A stretch of 64,000 nt of DNA, from NCBI RefSeq assembly GCF_013394855.1, contig NZ_JABMLK010000002.1, forward strand, positions 248,001 to 312,000. The letters run 5' to 3'. The stretch comes from Limnobaculum xujianqingii. GTDB taxonomy: Bacteria; Pseudomonadota; Gammaproteobacteria; Enterobacterales; Enterobacteriaceae. Positions 27,198 to 36,907 of the stretch are shown in pieces; the first letter of the stretch is position 1, and every line of letters starts with the position of its first letter. The notes beneath the pieces are model-generated. The model was not told the DNA's origin. It searched no databases and saw nothing but the letters and a program-made list of their open reading frames with translations. The position numbers and the translations under genes were made by a program.

Positions 27198-28529
27198 ATG
27201 ATTCAGCAACAAAATCGCCGACTAAACAAACAGGATTATAAAACGCTGACTCTGGCAGCATTAGGCGGTGCGCTGGAGTTTTACGACTTTATTATCTTTG
27301 TATTCTTTGCCGTAGTTATCGGCCAACTTTTCTTTCCTGCCGATATGCCCCAGTGGCTGGTGCTAATGCAAACTTACGGTATTTTTGCCGCAGGTTATCT
27401 GGCCCGCCCGTTGGGGGGAATCATTATGGCGCACTTCGGTGATTTGGTAGGGCGCAAACGCATGTTCTCGTTGAGCATTTTGCTGATGGCGCTACCTACA
27501 CTGGCCATGGGGATGCTACCAACCTATCAATCAATCGGCATTGCTGCTCCACTTTTACTGCTACTGATGCGTATTTTTCAGGGCGCAGCTATTGGGGGTG
27601 AAGTTCCGGGTGCCTGGGTATTTGTGGCTGAGCATGTGCCTTATAAACGTATCGGTATTGCCTGTGGCGTACTGACGGCGGGCCTGACTATCGGAATTTT
27701 GTTGGGCTCTCTTGTCGCAACCATGATTAACTCCATGATGAGCGTGGAAACGATTCATAACGGTGGATGGAGAATACCTTTCTTTCTGGGCGGTATTTTT
27801 GGTCTGATCGCCATGTATTTGCGCCGCTGGTTAAAAGAAACACCGATTTTTATCGAGATGCAACAGCGTAAGGCGCTGGCCGCAGAGCTGCCGTTAAAAT
27901 CTGTGGTAGTGAATCATACCCGAGCGGTAACGGTTTCTATGCTGCTCACCTGGTTACTTTCTGCTGGTATTGTGGTGGTTATTTTGATGACACCAAACTA
28001 CCTGCAAACTCAGTTTGGTATTGAGCGAGTCATTGCGCTGAAGGCTAACAGCATAGCGATTATCTCACTGTGTGTAGGCTGTGTGATTGCAGGTATGTCT
28101 GCCGATCGTTTTGGTGCCAGCAAAACCTTTATTGGTGGCGGTTCGCTGCTGGCGGTTGCCAGTTGGACGTTTTACCATTCGGCAACCAATGTAGATCTGC
28201 TGTTTATTACTTACAGTATCGCAGGGCTGTGTGTGGGAGTGGTAGGTGCCGTTCCTTATGTGATGGTACGAGCGTTTCCGGCTGAGGTTCGTTTTTCTGG
28301 TATCTCTTTCTCTTATAACGTCTCTTACGCCATCTTTGGTGGTTTGACACCGATATGTGTCACTTCTTTAATGAAACTCACACCAATGGCTCCGGCATAT
28401 TATGTTTTGGCGCTATCAGTGATGGGAATATTGCTGGGAATTTATCTGCGTAACGATCTCAGAGCGACGGATAATATTGTAGAACACAGTGATTCTGAGT
28501 TAGAGAAAACACCAGTGACGGCGATATAA
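27198..28529 (+). CDS. MFS transporter, metabolite:H+ symporter (MHS) family
   Basis: 443 residues with about 12 membrane helices in two halves joined by a cytoplasmic loop near 215-240. MHS/sugar-porter signatures: GALEFYDFIIFVFFA in helix 1, the GDLVGRKRMFSLSIL loop 2-3 motif, and the PFFLGGIFGLIAMYLRRWLKETP motif after helix 6. Relatives include ProP and KgtP-like carriers for dicarboxylates, osmolytes or proline. It is not part of the usual mog-satP arrangement of E. coli. Substrate cannot be told from sequence. Confidence 0.85.
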   Translation: MIQQQNRRLNKQDYKTLTLAALGGALEFYDFIIFVFFAVVIGQLFFPADMPQWLVLMQTYGIFAAGYLARPLGGIIMAHFGDLVGRKRMFSLSILLMALPTLAMGMLPTYQSIGIAAPLLLLLMRIFQGAAIGGEVPGAWVFVAEHVPYKRIGIACGVLTAGLTIGILLGSLVATMINSMMSVETIHNGGWRIPFFLGGIFGLIAMYLRRWLKETPIFIEMQQRKALAAELPLKSVVVNHTRAVTVSMLLTWLLSAGIVVVILMTPNYLQTQFGIERVIALKANSIAIISLCVGCVIAGMSADRFGASKTFIGGGSLLAVASWTFYHSATNVDLLFITYSIAGLCVGVVGAVPYVMVRAFPAEVRFSGISFSYNVSYAIFGGLTPICVTSLMKLTPMAPAYYVLALSVMGILLGIYLRNDLRATDNIVEHSDSELEKTPVTAI

Positions 28530-28692
28530 ACGAATCATATTGCGTTTAGTTAAAAGCCATCTGTTATGTGGGTGGCTTTAGATTGCTGGCAAAGTCTGAT
28601 AGTTTTATTTTGTCTTGCAAGATGGCTAATCGTTGGGAGGGACGGGTGTTGGGGTCGTAGCAGCTTTAGCTGCCGAAGCGCCCCTAACCCGG

Positions 28693-28818
28693 CCAGGCCC
28701 AACGTACTCTGCGGCTAAGTACAGATTGTCTTCCGGTCGAGCACCAAGTCAATATAAGCATTTTGAATTTTACGATCGGAATAATCTCAAATGCTGATTT
28801 ATTCGGTTTGTCAGCAGT
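28693..28818 (+). repeat. Dispersed intergenic repeat, copy 1
   Basis: About 125 bp strongly similar to 35066-35190 in the same orientation: CCAGGCCC start, GGCTAAGTACAGAT, CTTCCGGTCGAGCAC, and GTTTGTCAGC near the end. Arms TTCCGGTCG (28731-28739) and CGATCGGAA (28773-28781) pair with one G-U in RNA, 33 nt apart. A GC-rich hairpin region (28644-28684, GCAGCTTTAGCTGC core) lies just upstream. It fills most of the 332-bp gap between the MFS and GNAT genes. Confidence 0.75.
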
Positions 28819-28861
28819 CTGAAACTATCGTTTATACAAGTGGCTTTGAATATTTGTAGTA

Positions 28862-29299
28862 TTAAAGATATTTAATAAATCTAGTTTGCCCATCGGCCTG
28901 TAAACCATCCTCAATCCATCCCAAATAGCGATAGAATCCATTAGCACGTACATTGAGGTTGCTATCCGTTTCCAGCCATATTTTGGTGCATCCCATCTCT
29001 GCCAACCATTGTTCTGCGGCGAACATCAGCTGTCGGCCAATTCCCTGTCCTTCAAAAGCAGGTTTGACGAAAAGTGCAAAAATGCTGGCTTCAGTAGCAT
29101 CAGCCATGGCAAACGCGACTATTTGTTGTCTATCTTCTGCCACCCAGCCTCGCCCCTGACCGGTTAACATGGCAGGAAGTGACTGATGAGTGATTCCGTG
29201 GGCGCTCAGCTCTTCCTGCGTCATTTTATTGTCATTAACGCTGAGTCGTACGCGAAACATCTCAGTGACGTCATCAGGATGCGCGATTCTTATTTGCAT
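28862..29299 (-). CDS. GNAT-family N-acetyltransferase
   Basis: 145 residues; ATG with an AGGAAATGAC stretch upstream. The GNAT fold is seen in IRIAHPDDVTEMFRVR (motif C), the acetyl-CoA pyrophosphate-binding VKPAFEGQGIGRQLM (motif A, Q/R-x-x-G-x-G/A), and NGFYRYLGW (motif B). The transferred-to substrate is unknown. It reads in the same direction as satP upstream but is separated from it by a terminator. Confidence 0.88.
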   Translation of the reverse strand: MQIRIAHPDDVTEMFRVRLSVNDNKMTQEELSAHGITHQSLPAMLTGQGRGWVAEDRQQIVAFAMADATEASIFALFVKPAFEGQGIGRQLMFAAEQWLAEMGCTKIWLETDSNLNVRANGFYRYLGWIEDGLQADGQTRFIKYL

Positions 29300-29340
29300 C
29301 TGTCATTTCCTGTTTATTGATTTATGAGAATAATACAAAC

Positions 29341-29369
29341 AAAAACGCCTGCATTAAGCAGGCGTTTTT
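29341..29369. terminator. satP terminator
   Basis: AAAAACGCCTGC and GCAGGCGTTTTT form a 12-bp stem with an ATTAA loop, followed by T on either strand. Lies between the satP stop and the GNAT start. Confidence 0.88.
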
Positions 29370-29390
29370 TAGTGATAAATAAAACGAGGA

Positions 29391-29963
29391 TTAACCTGCT
29401 TTACGTTCACCAATAGGCAGAACGGTACGGCCATACTGTTCATTCAGTACTTCCGCCATTGCCAGATAAATTGCGCTGGAACCACAAACGATACCAACAT
29501 AACCAGCGACGTTCAACAGACCGGTATTCGCTGTAATGTTACCGATAGATAACATAAAGAACAGCACCGTCAGGCTGGCAAAAACAAACTGTAAGCCACG
29601 ATTAGCACGTAGGGTACCAAAGAACATAAACAGGGTGAAAATGCCCCATAATGCTAAATAGATGCCCAGGAAGGTAGAATCTGTAGCATGTGCATGTCCG
29701 ACTTCAGGAAGCAGCCAGATACCCACTAAGGTCATCCAGAAAAAGCCATAAGAAGTAAATGCGGTAACGCCAAAAGTATTACCTTTTTTGAATTCTAAAA
29801 TACCGGCAATAACTTGTGCCATACCACCATAAAAAATACCCATAGTAATAATAGCTGTGGTTACCGGGAAGAATCCGGCGTTATGGATATTTAACAGAAT
29901 AGTGGTCATCCCAAATCCCATTAATCCTAGTGGACCTGGGTTTGCTAATTTATTCGAGTGCAT
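29391..29963 (-). CDS. satP: Acetate/succinate:proton symporter SatP
   Basis: 190 residues (E. coli YaaH 188) with six membrane helices. The AceTr family signature NPGPLGLMGFGMTTILLN lies at the N-terminus, and the pore motif GGMAQVIAGILEFKKGNTFG follows. It takes up acetate and succinate with protons across the inner membrane. An AGAGGAAATATGC context gives its ribosome site. In E. coli it is also next to mog and dnaK. Confidence 0.96.
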   Translation of the reverse strand: MHSNKLANPGPLGLMGFGMTTILLNIHNAGFFPVTTAIITMGIFYGGMAQVIAGILEFKKGNTFGVTAFTSYGFFWMTLVGIWLLPEVGHAHATDSTFLGIYLALWGIFTLFMFFGTLRANRGLQFVFASLTVLFFMLSIGNITANTGLLNVAGYVGIVCGSSAIYLAMAEVLNEQYGRTVLPIGERKAG

Positions 29964-30151
29964 ATTTCCTCTGTACTCACGAATGCTGATTTATTAAGTG
30001 GATTTTTATCCGCATAGAGGCGGAATTAACTAACAACGACCACGGGTAAATGACACCGCGTATTACACGTGAGCGCGCATAATAATGAGGCACGAGTCAC
30101 GAAACAATGGTTTTGATCAGGATTAATGCGAAATTTTTTTTATTTGCCCCC

Positions 30152-30180
30152 CTTGATGCCGGATTTGTCGCCCCCATCTT
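30152..30180 (+). promoter_or_regulatory. Sigma-32 promoter P1 of dnaKJ
   Basis: CTTGAT at 30152-30157 and CCCCATCTT at 30172-30180, spaced 14 nt, match the heat-shock sigma-32 consensus (CTTGAA / CCCCATnT) and E. coli dnaK P1. Confidence 0.88.
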
Positions 30181-30228
30181 ATGAACAACGGTGAAGCAAG
30201 CCTATGGATGTAAGACTTTTATTGGCAG

Positions 30229-30256
30229 TTGAAAAGTCATTTTGCACCCCCATATA
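30229..30256 (+). promoter_or_regulatory. Sigma-32 promoter P2 of dnaKJ
   Basis: TTGAAA at 30229-30234 preceded by AG, and CCCCATATA at 30248-30256. It corresponds to E. coli dnaK P2 (GTTGAAA). The start would lie about 40 nt before the dnaK ATG. Confidence 0.82.
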
Positions 30257-30300
30257 GGTGAGTATGTGAACGAATATAGTTTTTAAGTGGAGAACATGTA

Positions 30301-32211
30301 ATGGGTAAAATTATTGGTATTGACCTGGGTACAACGAACTCATGTGTTGCTGTTATGGACGGCACGCAGGTTCGCGTAATTGAGAACGCGGAAGGGGATC
30401 GTACAACTCCGTCAATTATCGCGTATACCCAGGACGGCGAAATTCTGGTTGGTCAGCCTGCAAAACGTCAGGCAGTGACTAACCCACAAAATACACTTTT
30501 CGCAATTAAGCGTCTGATTGGTCGTCGTTTTGGTGACGAAGAAGTTCAGCGCGACCGTGACATTATGCCTTTTAAAATTATTGGGGCAGAGAACGGTGAC
30601 GCATGGGTTGAAGTAAAAGGTCAAAAAATTGCACCACCTCAGATTTCTGCTGAAGTTTTGAAAAAAATGAAGAAAACAGCAGAAGACTTTTTAGGTGAAC
30701 CAGTAACCGAAGCGGTAATTACCGTTCCGGCTTACTTTAACGATTCTCAACGTCAGGCAACCAAAGATGCCGGTCGTATCGCTGGTTTAGATGTAAAACG
30801 TATCATCAACGAACCAACCGCAGCTGCTCTGGCTTACGGTCTGGATAAAGAGATGGGTAACCGCACTATCGCCGTATATGACTTAGGTGGTGGTACATTC
30901 GATATCTCTATTATTGAAATTGATGAAGTTGACGGTGAAAAAACCTTCGAAGTATTGGCAACCAACGGTGATACTCACTTAGGTGGTGAAGACTTTGATA
31001 CCCGTTTGATCAACTACTTAGTTGATGAATTTAAGAAAGAGCAGGGCTTTGATTTACGTAATGATCCGCTGGCGATGCAACGTCTGAAAGAAGCGGCAGA
31101 AAAAGCGAAAATCGAGCTTTCTTCTGCTCAGCAAACGGACGTTAATCTGCCGTATATTACTGCAGATGCAACCGGTCCTAAGCATATGAATATTAAAGTG
31201 ACTCGTGCAAAACTTGAGTCACTGGTTGAAGATTTGGTTAACCGCTCTTTAGAGCCGTTAAAAGTTGCATTACAGGATGCTGGCCTGTCAGTAAATGAAA
31301 TCGACGATGTTATCCTGGTCGGTGGTCAAATCCGTATGCCATTAGTACAGAAGAAAGTATCTGATTTCTTCGGTAAAGAACCGCGTAAAGACGTTAACCC
31401 GGATGAAGCAGTAGCTATCGGTGCTGCGGTTCAGGGCGGTGTGTTAGCGGGTGATGTAACTGACGTATTGCTGTTAGACGTAACGCCTCTGTCTCTGGGT
31501 ATTGAAACCATGGGCGGCGTGATGACTTCATTGATTGCCAAGAACACCACTATTCCGACTAAACACAGTCAGGTGTTCTCAACGGCAGAAGACAATCAGT
31601 CTGCGGTAACTATCCATGTTATCCAGGGTGAGCGTAAGCGTGCGGCAGATAACAAATCTTTGGGCCAGTTTAATCTGGACGGAATTCAGGCTGCTCCACG
31701 TGGTATGCCACAAATCGAAGTCACGTTTGATATCGATGCCGATGGTATTCTGCACGTATCGGCAAAAGATAAAAACAGCGGTCGTGAGCAAAACATTACC
31801 ATTAAGGCCTCTTCTGGTTTGAACGAAGAAGAAATCCAAAAAATGGTGCGTGAAGCTGAAGCCAACGCCGATGCTGACCGTAAGTTCGAAGAGCTGGTTC
31901 AAACCCGTAACCAGGGTGACCACCTGTTGCACAGTACCCGTAAGCAAATTACGGAAGCTGGCGACAAGTTACCAGCGGATGATAAAACCGCTATTGAAGC
32001 TGCGTTAAGCGCACTGGAAACTTCATTGAAAGGTGAAGATAAAGCGGATATCGAAGCAAAAATCCAGGCTCTGGTTGAAGTATCCGGTAAGCTGATGGAA
32101 ATGGCTCAACAGCAACATGCTGAAACCGCATCAGAAGGTGCACAAAGCGCGCCGGGTAAAGATGACGACGCCGTTGACGCTGAGTTCGAAGAAGTTAAAG
32201 ACAAGAAGTAA
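30301..32211 (+). CDS. dnaK: Chaperone DnaK (Hsp70)
   Basis: 636 residues (E. coli 638). Nucleotide-binding domain 1-385 with [31 protein letters not shown] and [16 protein letters not shown]; the linker [16 protein letters not shown]; the substrate-binding beta domain and helical lid; and the acidic tail ending EFEEVKDKK, which contacts co-chaperones. The TRMP segment of E. coli reads IRMP here. Works with DnaJ and GrpE in protein folding and in restraining sigma-32. Two sigma-32 promoters precede it. Confidence 0.98.
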   Translation: MGKIIGIDLGTTNSCVAVMDGTQVRVIENAEGDRTTPSIIAYTQDGEILVGQPAKRQAVTNPQNTLFAIKRLIGRRFGDEEVQRDRDIMPFKIIGAENGDAWVEVKGQKIAPPQISAEVLKKMKKTAEDFLGEPVTEAVITVPAYFNDSQRQATKDAGRIAGLDVKRIINEPTAAALAYGLDKEMGNRTIAVYDLGGGTFDISIIEIDEVDGEKTFEVLATNGDTHLGGEDFDTRLINYLVDEFKKEQGFDLRNDPLAMQRLKEAAEKAKIELSSAQQTDVNLPYITADATGPKHMNIKVTRAKLESLVEDLVNRSLEPLKVALQDAGLSVNEIDDVILVGGQIRMPLVQKKVSDFFGKEPRKDVNPDEAVAIGAAVQGGVLAGDVTDVLLLDVTPLSLGIETMGGVMTSLIAKNTTIPTKHSQVFSTAEDNQSAVTIHVIQGERKRAADNKSLGQFNLDGIQAAPRGMPQIEVTFDIDADGILHVSAKDKNSGREQNITIKASSGLNEEEIQKMVREAEANADADRKFEELVQTRNQGDHLLHSTRKQITEAGDKLPADDKTAIEAALSALETSLKGEDKADIEAKIQALVEVSGKLMEMAQQQHAETASEGAQSAPGKDDDAVDAEFEEVKDKK

Positions 32212-32270
32212 TCGCCCTTAAGCGGGCACGGTAATGATGCTTAAATTGTGGTATCGTTAACGGAACTTGG

Positions 32271-32302
32271 CACGGGCGTTGAGGTAACTCTACGCCCGTG
32301 TA
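32271..32302 (+). other. Hairpin in the dnaK-dnaJ spacer
   Basis: CACGGGCGT pairs with ACGCCCGTG, extended by GAG/CTC around a GTAA loop. No T run follows, so it is more likely an RNA stability or processing element than a terminator. Confidence 0.6.
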
Positions 32303-32327
32303 CGCATATATAGGGTAAAGTCCACAG

Positions 32328-33464
32328 ATGGCGAAGAAAGACTATTACGAAGTTCTTGGCGTTGGCCGTGACGCTGATGAGCGTGAAATTAAGAAGGCCT
32401 ATAAACGCTTAGCGATGAAACATCACCCGGACAGAAATCAGGGTGATAAAGAATCTGAAGAGAAGTTCAAAGAGATCAAAGAAGCCTATGAAATACTGAC
32501 CGACGCGCAAAAGAAAGCGGCCTATGATCAATATGGTCATGCTGCTTTTGAGCAAGGTGGTATGGGCGGTGGTGGTTTTGGCGGCGGCTTTAGCGGCGGC
32601 GGCGATTTTAACGATATCTTTGGTGATGTATTTGGCGATATCTTTGGTGGTCGTCGTCAACGCGCAAGCCGTGGTTCCGACCTGCAATACACCATGACGT
32701 TAACGCTTGAAGAGGCAGTTCGCGGTGTAGCGAAAGAGATCCGTATTCCAACGCTGGCTGAGTGTGACGTTTGCCACGGCAGCGGTGCGAAAGCAGGAAC
32801 CAGCTCAACTACCTGTTCAACCTGTCACGGTGCTGGTCAGGTTCAAATGCGTCAGGGCTTCTTTGCGGTACAGCAAACCTGTCCAACCTGTCATGGTCGT
32901 GGCAAGATCATTAAAGATCCATGCAATAAATGTCATGGTCAGGGTCGGGTAGAGAAGACCAAGACGCTGTCGGTTAAGATTCCAGCTGGCGTTGATACCG
33001 GGGATCGTATTCGCCTGTCAGGCGAAGGTGAAGCCGGAGAAAACGGAGCACCGGCAGGTGATTTATACGTTCAGGTTCAGGTGAAACAACATCCAATCTT
33101 TGAACGTGATGGTAATAACCTCTATTGTGAAGTGCCAATTAACTTCGCAATGGCAGCTTTAGGTGGCGAAATTGAAGTCCCTACGCTGGACGGCCGGGTA
33201 AATCTGAAAGTTCCGGCAGAAACCCAAACCGGTAAGTTGTTCCGCATGCGTGGAAAGGGCGTGAAATCGGTTCGTGGTGGAAGTCAGGGTGACCTGCTGT
33301 GCCGCGTAGTGGTTGAGACACCGGTTAAGCTTAATGAGAAACAAAAACAACTTTTACGCGAGCTTGAAGAATCTCTGGGTGGAGAAAAAGGGGCTAAAAA
33401 TAGCCCGCGCTCCAAGTCATTCTTTGATGGCGTGAAGAAGTTTTTTGATGATTTGACTGGCTAA
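32328..33464 (+). CDS. dnaJ: Chaperone DnaJ (Hsp40)
   Basis: 378 residues. J domain 1-70 with the HPD motif in MKHHPDRNQ; Gly/Phe-rich region about 75-110; four CxxCxGxG zinc modules ([32 protein letters not shown]) near 144-210; then the C-terminal substrate-binding domains. Stimulates DnaK ATPase and delivers substrates. 116 nt after dnaK, without a terminator between, so cotranscribed from the heat-shock promoters. Confidence 0.98.
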   Translation: MAKKDYYEVLGVGRDADEREIKKAYKRLAMKHHPDRNQGDKESEEKFKEIKEAYEILTDAQKKAAYDQYGHAAFEQGGMGGGGFGGGFSGGGDFNDIFGDVFGDIFGGRRQRASRGSDLQYTMTLTLEEAVRGVAKEIRIPTLAECDVCHGSGAKAGTSSTTCSTCHGAGQVQMRQGFFAVQQTCPTCHGRGKIIKDPCNKCHGQGRVEKTKTLSVKIPAGVDTGDRIRLSGEGEAGENGAPAGDLYVQVQVKQHPIFERDGNNLYCEVPINFAMAALGGEIEVPTLDGRVNLKVPAETQTGKLFRMRGKGVKSVRGGSQGDLLCRVVVETPVKLNEKQKQLLRELEESLGGEKGAKNSPRSKSFFDGVKKFFDDLTG

Positions 33465-33490
33465 TTATTTAGCGTTTTATTATCAGAATA

Positions 33491-33522
33491 AAAATCCCCG
33501 ATCTGTGATTGGGGATTTTTTT
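33491..33522 (+). terminator. dnaKJ operon terminator
   Basis: AAAATCCCC pairs with GGGGATTTT with an imperfect GATC/GATT inner stem, followed by a T run. Confidence 0.88.
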
Positions 33523-33817
33523 GCCTGAAATCGAAAAAGTAACGGCTTGATTTCTCAGTTTAATGATTAATAAGAAACAAGTGTTATGTTTTTAGCAATT
33601 ATTAATATTACATCATGATTAATAAGAATGTTTTAGTTCGCCTGCTATGGATAACTTTGGGTATTAATGTAATTAAAGACTGATTTTTGTAAAATTATAG
33701 ATTCTTAGTCTAATTTGAGAGTATCAGGTGAAATTTTATAGTACTATTCGATACTGCTAAATTGAATAATAACATTAAGGTATCTTGTTATAAGGTATTA
33801 AAGGAGCCGTTTTTATC
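33523..33817 (+). promoter_or_regulatory. nhaA upstream region
   Basis: An AT-rich 295-bp stretch between the dnaJ terminator and nhaA. An AAGGAG ribosome site lies before the ATG. Promoter elements are not certain. In E. coli nhaA is controlled by NhaR and H-NS; no nhaR gene follows here. Confidence 0.4.
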
Positions 33818-35002
33818 ATGACTCACTATTTGCGCCAGTTTCTAAAATTAGAGGCATCAGGCGGTATTTTACTGATTATTGCAGCATTAATTGCCATGGT
33901 TATGGCGAACTCTCCTTTACAAACCGCTTATGAAGGCTTTTTGCATTTACCCATAGTTATCAAGATTGCCGCTCTGGATTTAAGTAACTCACTGGCTCAT
34001 TGGATCAATGATGGTTTGATGGCCATCTTCTTTCTGGTGATTGGGCTGGAAGTTAAAAAAGAGCTGATAGAAGGATCGCTGGCGGGAAGAGACAAGGCGA
34101 TGTTCCCGGTGGTAGCGGCGATAGGTGGCATGGTTCTACCCGCACTGGTTTATCTGATATTTAATATGGATGATACGGTAACTCGTACTGGTTGGGCCAT
34201 TCCTGCTGCAACGGATATTGCCTTCGCACTTGGGGTTATGGCGTTGTTAGGAAGCCGGGTACCAACCAGCCTGAAAGCATTTCTGATGGCGTTAGCCATT
34301 ATTGACGATTTAGGGGCGATAATTATTATTGCTCTGTTTTATACCAAAGAGCTTTCAATGGTTGCGCTTGCTGGTGCCGCAGTGAGTATCGCCATGATGG
34401 CGGTGATGAACTGGCGTGGTGTAGGTAACAAACTGGCTTACATTGTAGTTGGCGCGATACTCTGGGTATTTATGCTTAAGTCAGGTGTGCATGCCACATT
34501 AGCGGGAGTAATTACCGGCTTTTTCATCCCTCTTAATGGCTCTGAGGATAGTAAACCACTGGATAGCCTGATTCATCAGCTACATCCTTGGGTCACCTAT
34601 TTTATTTTACCGCTGTTTGCTTTTGCCAATGCCGGTGTTGCTCTGGCGGGAGTTACGCTAAGCTCACTAAGCGGTATTTTGCCATTGGGAATTATGCTGG
34701 GTTTAGTGGTAGGTAAGCCGTTGGGGATCTTTGGTTTCTGCTGGGTTGCATTAAAAACTGGTTTGGTAAAAATGCCAGAATCCATTCAATTGAAGCACAT
34801 CTTCTCTGTTTCTGTGCTCTGCGGTATTGGCTTTACCATGTCTATTTTTATCTCCTCTCTGGCATTTGAAGGTTTGTCCGCTGAATACATCACCTATTCG
34901 CGCTTAGGTATTTTGATTGGTTCAACGGTGGCCGCAGTATTAGGGTATTTCCTGTTAAAAATCTCATTAGCGAAATTACCGTCACATGAGATTGTGAAGT
35001 AA
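33818..35002 (+). CDS. nhaA: Na+/H+ antiporter NhaA
   Basis: 394 residues (E. coli 388) with twelve membrane helices. Helix II carries the [20 protein letters not shown] motif, helix [21 protein letters not shown] and the essential Asp pair [18 protein letters not shown]. Exchanges two protons for one sodium ion at alkaline pH or high salt. The usual neighbour nhaR is absent; a repeat and the curli genes follow. Confidence 0.97.
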   Translation: MTHYLRQFLKLEASGGILLIIAALIAMVMANSPLQTAYEGFLHLPIVIKIAALDLSNSLAHWINDGLMAIFFLVIGLEVKKELIEGSLAGRDKAMFPVVAAIGGMVLPALVYLIFNMDDTVTRTGWAIPAATDIAFALGVMALLGSRVPTSLKAFLMALAIIDDLGAIIIIALFYTKELSMVALAGAAVSIAMMAVMNWRGVGNKLAYIVVGAILWVFMLKSGVHATLAGVITGFFIPLNGSEDSKPLDSLIHQLHPWVTYFILPLFAFANAGVALAGVTLSSLSGILPLGIMLGLVVGKPLGIFGFCWVALKTGLVKMPESIQLKHIFSVSVLCGIGFTMSIFISSLAFEGLSAEYITYSRLGILIGSTVAAVLGYFLLKISLAKLPSHEIVK

Positions 35003-35065
35003 TTAATAATAAAGCCTGATTTCTTCAGTCTTGTGTTTAAAAAGAGCTAATTGCCCGTAGGCAGC

Positions 35066-35190
35066 CCAGGCCCGACACGCACTGAAGCTAAGTACAGATG
35101 GTCTTCCGGTCGAGCACAAAGCTAATATGAGCATTTTAGATTTTACGACCGGAATATTAATTGGGGCCAATTTATTAGGTTTATCAGCCG
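35066..35190 (+). repeat. Dispersed intergenic repeat, copy 2
   Basis: Matches 28693-28818 over its full length (CCAGGCCC, AGCTAAGTACAGAT, CTTCCGGTCGAGCAC, GTTTATCAGC). The hairpin arms TTCCGGTCG (35104-35112) and CGACCGGAA (35146-35154) pair perfectly with the same 33-nt spacing as in copy 1. It sits between nhaA and csgG. Confidence 0.75.
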
Positions 35191-35195
35191 CCTCA

Positions 35196-35221
35196 AAGGT
35201 TCTGCCAAAAGGCAGAACCTT
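35196..35221. other. Perfect hairpin between nhaA and csgG
   Basis: AAGGTTCTGCC and GGCAGAACCTT around an AAAA loop, an 11-bp perfect stem. No T run follows on either strand, so termination would be weak. It directly follows the dispersed repeat and may be part of it or mark the end of csgDEFG. Confidence 0.6.
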
Positions 35222-35246
35222 CACTCGGGTAAAATAAAAAATGATA

Positions 35247-36077
35247 TCAGGCTACCGGAACTTTAAGATTTTTATAGCGCTGGAAGACCGGCATATTAGC
35301 ATCTTGTGGATTCTGTAACTGCCACAGGTTCCGATTGATACCATCGTTAATCAGATAGATAACCCCAGTTTCAATAGCAGACATCAGACACATCATTACG
35401 GGTTCATTAGAGGTATAGCCTACTTCACCTTCCAGCAAACGCTGATAATCAATAAAGCGGAATACACCAGCCTGAACTTCATAAGAAAGAATCGTTTTGC
35501 TGGTATTCACCGATGAAAGAATTTCCCCGGTACTAACATTAACGACCCGTAAGTTAACGGCAATCTGATCGAGTTGATATTGGGTACTGCCTCCGATACC
35601 AAAGTACCTTGCACCGATTCCCCCTGATTTCACATTGCTTTCGTAACCAATTATGGAGCCTTCAATCAACACGTTTGCTGCGACCAGTGAGGAAAGTGGC
35701 TGCATATTATTAACTGCCGCTTTACCATTCTCTTGAGCTGCCCGAATAATTTTCCGTTCATTTAACAGGTTTTGCAGACCTTGCCGTTCCAGTGGAATAA
35801 ACCAGTTGGAGTCCTTTAAGGCTGATATCAACATAGCCGTTGCGCTCTGTGGTACAGAGGTCGAGAAGTTACTGGCAGGATAGGGTTTAAACTGCCCGGT
35901 TTCATCCTGAATATTGTATACCGAGACAAAAATTTTACCTTTTGGCGTTGGTAACTGTACTAAGTCCTGATAGCTTGGGCTGCGAGGCAATAGTGTTGGT
36001 TCAGCTGCTTGTCTTGGTGGATTGGTCAAACAACCATTTAGTAAAAACAGGCTGGCAAGTAATAAGAGATGGCGCAT
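35247..36077 (-). CDS. csgG: Curli secretion channel lipoprotein CsgG
   Basis: 276 residues (E. coli 277). Lipoprotein signal with lipobox LNGC at Cys16. The channel constriction motif YPASNFSTSVPQ (Tyr, Asn and Phe of the pore loop) is conserved, as is the TAMLISALKDSNWFIPLERQ helix. Nine copies form an outer-membrane pore that exports CsgA and CsgB. Last gene of csgDEFG. Confidence 0.97.
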   Translation of the reverse strand: MRHLLLLASLFLLNGCLTNPPRQAAEPTLLPRSPSYQDLVQLPTPKGKIFVSVYNIQDETGQFKPYPASNFSTSVPQSATAMLISALKDSNWFIPLERQGLQNLLNERKIIRAAQENGKAAVNNMQPLSSLVAANVLIEGSIIGYESNVKSGGIGARYFGIGGSTQYQLDQIAVNLRVVNVSTGEILSSVNTSKTILSYEVQAGVFRFIDYQRLLEGEVGYTSNEPVMMCLMSAIETGVIYLINDGINRNLWQLQNPQDANMPVFQRYKNLKVPVA

Positions 36078-36093
36078 AGGTCGTTACCTTGTC

Positions 36094-36504
36094 TTAGTTA
36101 GCGCTGATACTGGTCAAGCCATCGACTTGAATGGTCGAGCTTTTACCACTGGCACGGTCGAGAATGTTCATGGTCAAGTTGCCATCGGTATTAGTGACAT
36201 CAACAATAAAGTCTTTTGTCACCAGTCGGCCCGGTTTTCCCTGATTGATGTTGCCCATCAGACTACCCAGAAGTTGCGATTGAATGGCCGAAGTAAAATT
36301 ATCCAGTGCTGAAGGCGTAGAGGATTCAAAATCATATCCGTCAGGATCTTTATATGAGTTTTGAGCATTGGCTTCAGATAGCAGAAAAGAGCCATTATTT
36401 GGGTTACCGCCAAAGTTAGGATTTACGAATTGGAATACCATGTTTCCGCCCCAGGAGAGGGGAGAGAACAGAAGCAAAGATAGAACCAAGTTTTTGATGC
36501 GCAT
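36094..36504 (-). CDS. csgF: Curli assembly factor CsgF
   Basis: 136 residues from the ATG at 36504 (MRIKNLV), chosen because an AAGGAGAG site lies 5 nt upstream; the frame to 36525 would overlap csgE. Signal peptide to about residue 19 (SWG-GNMVF). The N-terminal [19 protein letters not shown] segment is the part that inserts into the CsgG pore. It is displayed at the cell surface and anchors CsgB for nucleation. 16 nt before csgG. Confidence 0.96.
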   Translation of the reverse strand: MRIKNLVLSLLLFSPLSWGGNMVFQFVNPNFGGNPNNGSFLLSEANAQNSYKDPDGYDFESSTPSALDNFTSAIQSQLLGSLMGNINQGKPGRLVTKDFIVDVTNTDGNLTMNILDRASGKSSTIQVDGLTSISAN

Positions 36505-36514
36505 AATACTCTCC

Positions 36515-36904
36515 TTAAAATTCATCGTGGGTTAAATCACCAGTATTCAGAAGGCTTTGATCTATCTGTCTTCTGGCCAGCTTTTGTGCCACCTGATCGA
36601 TAGCTAAATCTACGTTACGGTTAAAGTCGCGTTTGCTTGGAAACAGAAACGCCTGATGTAACACGTCCTGATCAATTTTTATGGTTATCCAGCTTCCCCA
36701 GCGTGCGCTGGGTTTTTCGCTGATGGTGATGTTCCCTTTAAAATCCTTTTCCCATTTATCACTAAAGGCGCGATAAAAGTCGTGCCCGGTGGCGGTTACC
36801 GTGTGATCGGTAATCAAACCAGGTACTTCAACTTCAACGGCCCATGTGACCGGGCTAAACGCTAAAAAGAGTGAAATAACAGCCGCAGACAGATAACCGT
36901 TCAT
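36515..36904 (-). CDS. csgE: Curli secretion specificity chaperone CsgE
   Basis: 129 residues, the E. coli length, with a signal peptide cut near residue 22 (TWA-VEVEV). Family segments: [37 protein letters not shown] and [16 protein letters not shown] periplasmic nonamer caps the CsgG channel and brings CsgA to it. 3 nt after the csgD stop and 10 nt before csgF. Confidence 0.96.
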   Translation of the reverse strand: MNGYLSAAVISLFLAFSPVTWAVEVEVPGLITDHTVTATGHDFYRAFSDKWEKDFKGNITISEKPSARWGSWITIKIDQDVLHQAFLFPSKRDFNRNVDLAIDQVAQKLARRQIDQSLLNTGDLTHDEF

Positions 36905-36907
36905 GAT

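Noticed and set aside
35003..35224. 73-codon minus-strand ORF between nhaA and csgG
   Set aside because: It is formed by the dispersed repeat and hairpin; the other repeat copy does not keep the frame.
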